Source: Pseudomonadota bacterium
GTDB taxonomy: Bacteria > Pseudomonadota > Alphaproteobacteria > Rhizobiales > Hyphomicrobiaceae
DNA length: 10,000 nucleotides
Direction of reading: 5' to 3'
Assembly: GCA_021813195.1 (NCBI GenBank)
Contig: JAKALI010000099.1
Span: 1 to 10,000 of the forward strand
Below the pieces are notes generated by a model. That model saw only the letters and a list, made by a program, of their open reading frames with translations. It had not been told where the DNA came from and ran no database searches. Positions within the stretch are counted from its first letter, which is position 1. Each line of letters begins with the position of its first letter. This document shows, piece after piece, positions 1 through 6,582 of this stretch. Position numbers and translations under genes: made by a program.

Positions 1-315
1 GGATCGGTGGTCGCCGCCGGCATGACGTTTCTGCTCATGCACGGATCACCGGCGGCGGCAGCGGAGGCTGCCGCCGCCATGCCTGCTCAATCGCCTGCGG
101 TCGCGCAGTGGGCCATGATGGCGGCGGCAATCGCCGCGGGGCTGTCGTCGTTGGCGGCCGGCTATGCGGTCGCCTCGGTCGGCAGCGCAGTGGTCGGCGC
201 ACTCGCCGAGAAGCCCGAGCTGCTCGGACGTGTGCTCATCCTCGTCGGTCTCGCGGAAGGCATCGCCATCTACGGGCTGATCGTCGCGATCCTGATCCTC
301 AACCGGGCCGGCTGA
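1..315 (+). CDS. atpK: A/V-type ATPase subunit K (c-ring proteolipid), 5' end outside window
   Basis: This is the membrane rotor subunit that carries protons (or Na+) through the rotary A/V-type ATPase. Numbering from the GTG at 7, the protein is about 102 residues. A hydrophobic N-terminal stretch ending in an Ala-rich segment (about residues 1-24) looks like the end of a signal peptide. Two membrane helices follow, about 36-62 and 74-97, joined by a polar loop with the sequence ALAEKPEL. The ion-binding carboxylate is Glu84 in the second helix, in the context GLAEGIAIYG. The frame is open back to base 1, and a signal peptide would need more residues before the GTG, so the true start probably lies upstream of the window. 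This is a single-hairpin c subunit, not the doubled or tripled kind. Its stop lies 3 nt before the F subunit gene, so it belongs to the same operon. The family call is firm; the start is unknown. Confidence 0.88.
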   Translation, partial: GSVVAAGMTFLLMHGSPAAAAEAAAAMPAQSPAVAQWAMMAAAIAAGLSSLAAGYAVASVGSAVVGALAEKPELLGRVLILVGLAEGIAIYGLIVAILILNRAG

Positions 316-318
316 TCC

Positions 319-615
319 ATGAGCGCAGTCATTTTCCTCGGCGACGAGCTGACGGCAACCGGGTTCCGAATAGCCGGTGTCGAGGTCGTCGTCGCCACTC
401 CGCAGGATGCCGCCAGCGCACTCGCGGATGCCCGCCGGCGCGCCCGCTTCGTGCTCATCGGAGCCGACCTCGCGCGCCATATCTCCGCCGCCGGGCTCGA
501 TGCGGCGATGCTTGCGCCGGAGCCGATCGTCACCGTGATCGCCGACATACGCGACACTGTGGCGCCAACCGATCTCACGCGAAGCCTGAAGACGACGCTC
601 GGCATTGAGACCTGA
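319..615 (+). CDS. atpF: A/V-type ATPase subunit F
   Basis: Subunit F is a small central-stalk protein that binds subunit D and helps couple the catalytic head to the rotor. The 98-residue product has the usual length and the typical N-terminus: a beta strand, then GDELTATGFRIAGVEV, where canonical F subunits have a GD-x-x-T-x-x-GF-x-L-AG pattern. A later strand with PEPIVTVIAD matches the conserved Pro-Ile-Val core of the Rossmann-like fold. The ATG is 3 nt after the K stop and the TGA is 2 nt before the E gene, so translational coupling is likely. In the Thermus-type operon F follows C and precedes A; here it precedes E, which is a noticeable rearrangement. The symbol follows V-type usage and should not be confused with F-type subunit b. 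Confidence 0.85.
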   Translation: MSAVIFLGDELTATGFRIAGVEVVVATPQDAASALADARRRARFVLIGADLARHISAAGLDAAMLAPEPIVTVIADIRDTVAPTDLTRSLKTTLGIET

Positions 616-617
616 TC

Positions 618-1265
618 ATGCCAACACTCAACGATTCGCTGGCTCGCGCGATGATCGACGAGATCGAACGCGAGTACTCGGTCGAATGCAGCAGCATCGA
701 ACGCGCAGCGGCAGGCGAGGCGCGTGACATCGTCAGGGCTGCCCGCGGCGCCGCGCGCCAACGGATGCGCACGGCGCTTGCCGCCATGCGGCTGGAGGAA
801 AAGTGCCGCCTCGGCGAGGCAAGTGCACGCCGCCAGAGTCTGTTGGCGGCGAAGGAGCACGCTGAAACCTCCGAGCTGTTGCGGCGGACCTGCCCACAAC
901 TCATCGAGACCGTGTTGCTGCGATGGAATGTCGTCGATTCGCGGCACGACTGGGTGCGATCCGCCGCACGACATGCAGAGCAGCGCTTGCTCTCCGGCGC
1001 ATGGAAAGTCGAGCATCCGGCCTCGTTCGAGGACGCTGATCGGCGCTGCTTTCTCTCTGCGCTGCGATCTGCTGATGCCGGAGACGTGACGTTCGCCATC
1101 GACGAAAATCTCACGGCTGGCCTGCGCGTGCGAGCCGCGGGCGCGGTGCTCGATGCGACGCCGGAGGCGCTGCTGGCGGATCGGCCGCAGACCGAAGCCT
1201 CGTTGCTCGCCGAGATCGCGCGGCAGTCGCTTGGGCCGTCCGCCGCGCTCCGGAGAGCGACATGA
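618..1265 (+). CDS. atpE: A/V-type ATPase subunit E (peripheral stalk)
   Basis: Subunit E forms half of the peripheral stalk (stator) that holds the catalytic head still against the rotor. The 215-residue product has an N-terminal half rich in Ala, Arg and Glu (about residues 1-95) that reads as one long helix with coiled-coil character, and a mixed alpha/beta C-terminal half (about 96-215), as in the family. Its sequence is divergent, and the call depends as much on its place between F and A as on motifs. The ATG lies 2 nt after the F stop. Its TGA overlaps the ATG of the A subunit gene by 4 nt (ATGA), a coupling arrangement. No gene for subunit C lies between E and F or between E and A, although C sits there in many A-type operons. 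Confidence 0.75.
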   Translation: MPTLNDSLARAMIDEIEREYSVECSSIERAAAGEARDIVRAARGAARQRMRTALAAMRLEEKCRLGEASARRQSLLAAKEHAETSELLRRTCPQLIETVLLRWNVVDSRHDWVRSAARHAEQRLLSGAWKVEHPASFEDADRRCFLSALRSADAGDVTFAIDENLTAGLRVRAAGAVLDATPEALLADRPQTEASLLAEIARQSLGPSAALRRAT

Positions 1266-3007
1266 GCAAGGCGACGATACGCTCGATCAGCGGGCCTGTT
1301 CTGCACGCGCGCACCACGGGGGCGTTCCACATCGGCGAAGCAATCGCGGTCGGCCCCTCAAGCTTGCCGGGCGAAGTGATACGGTTGAAGGGCGACGAGC
1401 TGGTCGCGCAGGTCTACGAGGACACCACGGGACTGCGGCCCGGCGATGCCGTCACCGGCACCGGACAGCCGCTCTCGGTGCCGCTCGGACCATTGCTGCT
1501 CGGTCGCATCTTCGACGGATTGTTGCGGCCGCTCGATACGCACCGCACGGCAACCACCGACAGCGCCTCGATCCGCGATGATACCTTCGCCTTCAAACCG
1601 GCGGCAAAAGTCGGAGCGCGCATCGACGGTGGCGCCGTGCTCGGCACCGTCGAGGGTAGCGGCATAACTCAAGCCTGCATGGTGCCGCCGGGACTGACGG
1701 GGCTGCTCCGTTCGATCGTGCCCGAGGGGCGCTACAGCGAAAGCGCGACGCTCGCGGTCGTTCATACGTCCACCGACTCCGATATCGAGATTGGCGCCGT
1801 GCAACGCTGGCCGATGCGCCAACCGCGGCCGGTTGCCGAGCGACTCGCCGCCAATGAGCCGATGGTCACGGGTCAGCGCATTCTCGACACGCTGTTTCCA
1901 GTCGCTCGCGGCGGCCGGGCTGCTCTGCCCGGCGGCTTCGGCACCGGCAAGACTGTGCTGCAGGAAACGATCGCCAAATGGTGCGACGCCGACGTGATTG
2001 TCTATGTCGGTTGCGGAGAGCGCGGCAACGAGATGGCCGAGGTGCTGCATGAGTTCCCGGAGCTGGCTGATCCGCGCACCGGTCTCCGACTCATGGAGCG
2101 CACCGTCATCATCGCCAACACGTCGAACATGGCCGTTGCAGCCCGCGAGGCAAGCATCTACACGGCGGTGACCGTCGGTGAATTCTTCCGCGATCAGGGC
2201 CTCAATGTCGCGCTGATGGCGGATTCGACCAGCCGTTGGGCGGAAGCGCTGCGCGAGGTTGCGGGACGATTAGGCGAGCTGCCGGGAGAGGCCGGATATC
2301 CTGCATATCTAAGCTCCCGCATCGCCGAGTTCTATGAGCGGGCGGCGCGGGTGCGAACACTGTCGGGCGCGACCGGATCGCTGACAATTATCGGTGCCGT
2401 CAGCCCACCCGCGGGCGATTTTTCGGAGCCGGTCACCAGCCATACCAAGCGCTTCGTCAACTGCTTCTGGGGGCTCGATCGCGAACGAGCGCGGGCGCGG
2501 TTCTACCCGGCGGTGCATCCGCTGCAATCCTACTCCGACGGCGCGCAGCGCTTCGCCTCGTGGTGGCGGGCCAACGGCAATCCGAGCTGGGTGTCGGACC
2601 GCGAGAAGCTGTTGACTATCCTCGAGGCACAGGCCGATCTCGAGCGCATGGCACGCATCGTCGGCAAGGATGCGTTGCCCGCCAGCCAACAGCTGACGCT
2701 CGTCTCGGCCGATCTGGTCAACGAGTCTCTGCTGCGACAGTCGGCCTACTCGCCAGCGGATCGCTATTGCTCGCCGCGCCGTCAGGCGGCGATGCTGAAG
2801 CTGATCATGCGCTTCATCGAGTTAGCGGAAGCGGCGCTCGCGGCCGGCGCGTTGCCGCAGGAAATCGCGGCGCTCGCAGTGCTGCGTCGTTTGCAGCGCA
2901 TGGGCGAGGAGATCGGCGAGGACTCGTTGGCGCGGTTCGAGGATCTCCGTGCCGAGCTCGACCGCGCGATGGCGCAACTTGCGAGGAGGCCGGTCCATGC
3001 GTCCTGA
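1262..3007 (+). CDS. atpA: A/V-type ATPase catalytic subunit A
   Basis: Subunit A is the nucleotide-hydrolysing (or ATP-synthesising) subunit; three copies alternate with three B subunits in the cytoplasmic head. The 581-residue length is normal. The N-terminal beta barrel (about 1-75) is followed by the A-specific insert (about 110-185) and the nucleotide-binding domain. The P-loop is GGFGTGKT at 224-231, with Lys230 and Thr231 binding phosphate and magnesium. The catalytic glutamate is Glu253 in CGERGNE, and the Walker B strand is ALMAD at 317-321 in a well-conserved [12 protein letters not shown] segment. The C-terminal helical domain runs from about 440. The P-loop reads GGFGTG where many relatives have GAFGSG, a mild variation that keeps all functional residues. 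The ATG overlaps the E stop, and the 3' end overlaps the B start by 11 nt. All key residues are present, so the subunit should be active. Confidence 0.97.
   Translation: MSKATIRSISGPVLHARTTGAFHIGEAIAVGPSSLPGEVIRLKGDELVAQVYEDTTGLRPGDAVTGTGQPLSVPLGPLLLGRIFDGLLRPLDTHRTATTDSASIRDDTFAFKPAAKVGARIDGGAVLGTVEGSGITQACMVPPGLTGLLRSIVPEGRYSESATLAVVHTSTDSDIEIGAVQRWPMRQPRPVAERLAANEPMVTGQRILDTLFPVARGGRAALPGGFGTGKTVLQETIAKWCDADVIVYVGCGERGNEMAEVLHEFPELADPRTGLRLMERTVIIANTSNMAVAAREASIYTAVTVGEFFRDQGLNVALMADSTSRWAEALREVAGRLGELPGEAGYPAYLSSRIAEFYERAARVRTLSGATGSLTIIGAVSPPAGDFSEPVTSHTKRFVNCFWGLDRERARARFYPAVHPLQSYSDGAQRFASWWRANGNPSWVSDREKLLTILEAQADLERMARIVGKDALPASQQLTLVSADLVNESLLRQSAYSPADRYCSPRRQAAMLKLIMRFIELAEAALAAGALPQEIAALAVLRRLQRMGEEIGEDSLARFEDLRAELDRAMAQLARRPVHAS
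2983..2989 (+). promoter_or_regulatory. Shine-Dalgarno site that fixes the start of subunit B
   Basis: GAGGAGG lies 7 nt before the ATG at 2997 and inside the coding region of subunit A. It is the strongest ribosome-binding site in the ATPase operon and favours this ATG over the upstream in-frame GTG at 2949. A strong site here fits the need for A and B in equal, high amounts (three of each per complex), although that link is inference. Confidence 0.75.
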
Positions 3008-4415
3008 AGTATCCGCGGATGGCGCGGCGACCGCCGTCGAGGGACCGCTGCTGTTCCTGCATCGCACCGTCAATGTCGGGCTCAACGAGGCGGTCGAGGT
3101 GGTGACGGCCGACGGGCGCGTGCGGTTTGGGCGCATCGCGGCACTCGACGAGGACGCAATCGTCGTCGAGGTACTCGAGTCGACGACAGGTCTCGGACTG
3201 AGCGACATCCGCGTCCGCTTCCTCGGCGAGCCGTTGCAGGCGACACTTGGCCCCGGCCTGCTCGGGCGGGTATTCGATGGCGTCGGGCGCACGATCGACG
3301 GCGGACCGCCGATCGCCGCGTACAAGCGCCTGCGCATCGATCCGCCGGCTGTGAACCCGGCGACGCGAACGCTGCCGCGCGATTTCATCGAGACCGGCAT
3401 TTCCGCCATCGATCTCATGAACGCGTTGGTGCGCGGCCAGAAGCTGCCGCTGTTCTCCGGCGCCGGCTTGCCGCACGACCGCATGGTCGTCGATATCGTC
3501 CGCCACGCGCGCCTGCGCACCGATGGCGACAATAGCGACAATGGTGTCGGTGCCTTCGCGATCGTGTTCGTCGGCATCGGCATTCCCCACGACACAGCCG
3601 AGTCTTTTCGCCGCTCGATGCAGGAAAGCGGCGCGCTGGCGCACACCGCCATGTTCCTCAATCTCGCCAGCGAGCCTTCGACGCAGCGCCTGCTCGCGCC
3701 GCGCTTCGCCCTCACCGCCGCGGAGTACCTCGCTTTCGACGAGGGCCGTCACGTGCTCGTGGTGTTGACCGATATGACCAACTATTGCGAGGCCTTGCGC
3801 GAGGTGTCGGCCAGCCACGGCGAGATCCCGAGCCGCAAGGGATATCCGGGTTACATGTACTCCGATCTGGCGTCGATCTATGAGAGGGCCGGTTGCCTTG
3901 CGGGCGCTGGCGGCACGGTGACGCAATTGCCGATCCTGACCATGCCCGCCGACGACATCAGTCATCCGATTCCAGATCTCACCGGATATATCACCGAGGG
4001 TCAGGTCGTGCTCGACCGCGGTCTCGACCACAAAGGGATCTATCCGCCGGTCAATGTGCTGCCGAGCCTATCGCGGCTGATGGACCAGGGTATAGGCGAA
4101 GGTTTCACCGATCCAGATCATCCGGCGCTCGCCAGCCAGCTGTTCGCATCATATGCGAAAGCGATCCGCGTACGCGTGCTGTCCAGCGTCGTCGGCGAGG
4201 AGGGGCTCGCTGATCTCGATCGCGACTACCTGGCGTTCGCCGAGCGGTTCGAGCGTGCGCTGGTCAACCAGGCCGACGCCCGCTCGCTCGATGAAAGTTT
4301 CGCCATCGCCTGGCGACTGTTGGGCCTGCTGCGCGCGTCCGAGCTGACGCGTGTCTCCGACGCACAGATCGCCCGCCATTTGGTGGCGCTTGAGCGCCGG
4401 GGCGCCGATGCGTGA
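2997..4415 (+). CDS. atpB: A/V-type ATPase non-catalytic subunit B
   Basis: Subunit B alternates with A in the head and supplies an arginine to the catalytic site at the A/B interface. I chose the ATG at 2997 over the GTG at 2949 because GAGGAGG at 2983-2989 sits 7 nt before it and it gives the usual length (472 residues). The P-loop position holds SGAGLPH (154-160), which lacks the Lys-Thr pair, as expected for a non-catalytic subunit. The conserved LVVLTDMTNYCEALRE segment lies at 254-269. The likely arginine finger is Arg360 in PSLSRLM. The C-terminal helical domain starts near 370. The start codon lies inside the last 11 nt of the A gene, and the stop overlaps the D start by 8 nt. Nothing is missing or broken. 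Confidence 0.97.
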   Translation: MRPEVSADGAATAVEGPLLFLHRTVNVGLNEAVEVVTADGRVRFGRIAALDEDAIVVEVLESTTGLGLSDIRVRFLGEPLQATLGPGLLGRVFDGVGRTIDGGPPIAAYKRLRIDPPAVNPATRTLPRDFIETGISAIDLMNALVRGQKLPLFSGAGLPHDRMVVDIVRHARLRTDGDNSDNGVGAFAIVFVGIGIPHDTAESFRRSMQESGALAHTAMFLNLASEPSTQRLLAPRFALTAAEYLAFDEGRHVLVVLTDMTNYCEALREVSASHGEIPSRKGYPGYMYSDLASIYERAGCLAGAGGTVTQLPILTMPADDISHPIPDLTGYITEGQVVLDRGLDHKGIYPPVNVLPSLSRLMDQGIGEGFTDPDHPALASQLFASYAKAIRVRVLSSVVGEEGLADLDRDYLAFAERFERALVNQADARSLDESFAIAWRLLGLLRASELTRVSDAQIARHLVALERRGADA

Positions 4416-5022
4416 GGCGGTTCCAACCAAGACCGAGGCCCTGGCGCTGATCGACGAGCGCAAGCTGATGCGAGACGGGTTCGGCTTTCTCGACGAGAGG
4501 CGGGTGCTTCTCGCCACCGAGATCCTTCGACTCGCGAAGCAGTATGAGCAGGCCCGTGCCGATCTCGATAGCGCAAGCAAAGTGGCCCTCGCATCACTCG
4601 TCGGCGCTGTCGCGCGGCATGGCCTCGAGGATTTACAAATCGACCATGGCGCAGCCGTTCCGCTCGAGCCTCCGCATACGCTCCGATCGAAGCTGCTCGG
4701 CGTGCAATTGATCCACGCGGAGACGCATACGAGTGACGTCGAGCCGAAGTGGGTGCCGGCCGATGCCCTCGATCCCTCGCCGGAAGCGGCGCGCGCTGGC
4801 GTGGCCTTCGCGCGCCTCGCCTATCTGTCATGTTTGGCTGGAGTGCTCGCCGGCAATCTGCTTCGCTTGGCGCGTGAGTATCGCCGCACCGATCGTCGCG
4901 CGAAGGCTCTCGAGAATGTCCTGATGCCCGAGGTCGAGACGGCTCTCAAATTCGTCGTCGAGCAGCTCGACACGCTAGATCAGGAAGAAATTGCGCGCGC
5001 CCGCATGATTATCCGGCGCTGA
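4408..5022 (+). CDS. atpD: A/V-type ATPase subunit D (central rotor shaft)
   Basis: Subunit D is the long antiparallel coiled-coil shaft that turns inside the A3B3 head, equivalent to the gamma subunit of F-type enzymes. The 204-residue product shows the family hallmarks at both ends. The N-terminal helix begins VPTKTEALALIDERKLMRDG and continues through LDERRVLLATEI; the C-terminal helix carries RRTDRRAKALENVLMPEVE and ends in a basic tail. The ATG at 4408 was chosen over the GTG at 4351 because it places the conserved PTK motif six residues from the start. It overlaps the B stop by 8 nt. This is the last ATPase gene visible; the sequence after its TGA is remnant DNA, so the operon probably ends here. 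Confidence 0.93.
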   Translation: MREAVPTKTEALALIDERKLMRDGFGFLDERRVLLATEILRLAKQYEQARADLDSASKVALASLVGAVARHGLEDLQIDHGAAVPLEPPHTLRSKLLGVQLIHAETHTSDVEPKWVPADALDPSPEAARAGVAFARLAYLSCLAGVLAGNLLRLAREYRRTDRRAKALENVLMPEVETALKFVVEQLDTLDQEEIARARMIIRR

Positions 5023-5448
<426 letters not shown>

Positions 5449-5462
<14 letters not shown>

Positions 5463-5916
5463 AGGGATGTCTCGCAAGATCAGCATTGTAGAAGCGGCGA
5501 TCGTGCGTGACTTCCTCCCCAAGCCACGCCGGAGGCTCGAATGGCTGGTCGGCCCGGTCGAGCTCGACTTCGGCGATCACGAGGCCGGCATTTACGTCCT
5601 CGAATACGTCGATCTCCCAAACGAACTCGCCGATCGGCACGATGTGGCGGACCTTGATGATGACCGTGCCCTCGCGTCGAGGTAAGAGTGCTTCGGCATC
5701 GGCAACTGGGATTGGGTACTCGTATTCGTGCCGCTCGATGCCGGGTCCTGCGGTCTTGATCGTCAGGGTTGCGGCTTCCGCTCCATCGATACGAATGCGG
5801 ATCGAGATGCGGCCGTTCTTGGTGAGATACGCCTGCCTCAGGCGGCGGCTATTCACCACCCCCTGCTTCCAGCGATCGTCAGCGACACGGAACTTGCGCT
5901 CGATTTCCAAGGCCAT
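5449..5916 (-). CDS. Short CYTH-domain (triphosphate tunnel) phosphatase
   Basis: CYTH proteins fold into an eight-stranded barrel that binds triphosphates with bound metal; short bacterial members typically hydrolyse inorganic triphosphate, and some relatives are class IV adenylate cyclases. The start at 5916 gives 155 residues beginning MALEIERKF, which puts the defining E-x-E-x-K signature at residues 4-8, right at the N-terminus as the family requires. Alternating charged strands follow: RRLRQAYL, RISIRIRI and LTIKTAG, then EYEYPI, IIKVRH, WEIDVFE and IAEVELD. The C-terminal GEEVTHDRRFYNADLA closely recalls the end of the small Nitrosomonas europaea enzyme. No good ribosome-binding site precedes the ATG; it lies 74 nt downstream of the small unknown gene and may be co-transcribed with it. 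The family is secure; the substrate (triphosphate versus another organic triphosphate) is inferred. Confidence 0.9.
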
Positions 5917-5990
5917 GACGGCATAGTCGCAGCACCCATGACCGAACGCAACCGAAGGACCACTGGCGAACCGGCTCGCGTTCGATACGC

Positions 5991-6239
5991 CTATGCTGCC
6001 AACCGTCGCGAACTGGTCCCGCTCGACTTGCCGACCAGACGCCAGATCAAGAACCGGCGCACCTCCGTATGCTGGCCATCCGCCAGCCGGGCGAGGGGCC
6101 ACGTGCCCGGCTCGCAATCGATTATCTCCGCGCGGATCCACCGCTCGATGAGTTCGTCCGCACATCCATCATGCCGCCAAACGCGATACTGGATCGCGAT
6201 CACATCGCCCGGCGCAAGCTCTGGGTCGGTAGAAAGCAT
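5991..6239 (-). CDS. Small unknown protein, 82 residues
   Basis: I do not recognise this family. The start is supported by GGAGGAG at 6244-6250 (read on the - strand), 4 nt before the ATG, the strongest ribosome-binding site in this half of the window. The product starts MLSTDPELAPGDVIAIQYRV and is soluble, without a signal peptide or membrane helix. It has many Trp and acidic residues and an early strand (DVIAIQYRVWRHDG). Later segments read WIRAEIIDCEPGTWPLARLADG and RRFLIWRLVG, which look like a small beta-rich fold of alternating strands. The stop lies 74 nt before the CYTH gene on the same strand, so the two may form one transcript. Much longer frames extend upstream of this ATG, but those residues are Arg/Ser-rich and do not look coded. 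Confidence 0.6.
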   Translation of the reverse strand: MLSTDPELAPGDVIAIQYRVWRHDGCADELIERWIRAEIIDCEPGTWPLARLADGQHTEVRRFLIWRLVGKSSGTSSRRLAA

Positions 6240-6243
6240 GTTT

Positions 6244-6250
6244 CTCCTCC
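6244..6250 (-). promoter_or_regulatory. Strong Shine-Dalgarno site of the 82-residue gene
   Basis: Read on the - strand, GGAGGAG is followed by AAAC and then the ATG at 6239. It is a near-perfect anti-SD match and is the main reason for preferring this start over upstream in-frame codons. Confidence 0.7.
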
Positions 6251-6460
6251 GCAAGTCGCTGCTGGAACCGGGCAACCCTAGCCTACGTTTGTGACGGGCT
6301 TCATGGAACGCGCGCTGAACTGTGGAAACGCGATGCGACCAGGACAATCCTGCGCCGTATGGGCCTGAGTCTTGTGGGGCCAGGCCGATATGCGCCCAGC
6401 GTCGGGTTTTGCGGTCTTCACACTGCAACCGATCAATGTACTTTCGGATCAAAACACGAT

Positions 6461-6491
6461 CTGAGGCAGGCCCTCGGAACGATTGCCTCAG
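6461..6491 (-). terminator. Possible terminator hairpin downstream of the PhoX-like gene
   Basis: CTGAGGCA (6461-6468) and TGCCTCAG (6484-6491) form a perfect 8-bp stem around a 15-nt loop. On the - strand the hairpin lies about 90 nt after the PhoX-like stop and is followed within 10 nt by a short TTTT run. The loop is long and the T-run short and offset, so this is a weak intrinsic-terminator candidate. Confidence 0.35.
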
Positions 6492-6582
6492 GGCTTTGTC
6501 AGCGGACCGTGCGCGGGGAGGCCCACCGCTGCGGGTGCCGCACGCGACGAGCATCTCCGCGACAGCGGTCGGAGCGTTCGCG

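Larger units (their letters stand above)
6240..6582. other. Intergenic region between the PhoX-like gene and the 82-residue gene
   Basis: This stretch of about 340 nt carries no protein I can support on either strand. It holds the ribosome-binding site of the 82-residue gene at its left end and a hairpin at 6461-6491. Any promoter for the 82-residue/CYTH pair should lie here, on the - strand between about 6250 and 6330. A TAGGCT-like -10 can be seen there, but with no convincing -35, so I do not call it. Confidence 0.6.

Noticed and set aside
270..1330. - strand open frames opposite subunits F and E
   Set aside because: The + strand genes have correct length, order and coupling; the antisense products are rich in Arg and Ser with no motif.
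2814..4031. Long - strand open frame (about 405 codons) opposite subunits A and B
   Set aside because: It is a shadow of GC-rich codon bias in the real + strand genes; its product is Arg/Ala/Asp-rich without a recognisable fold and no ribosome-binding site precedes it.
5917..6165. N-terminal extension of the CYTH protein to an ATG at 6165
   Set aside because: The E-x-E-x-K signature belongs at the N-terminus in short CYTH proteins, and the extension overlaps the well-started 82-residue gene in another frame.
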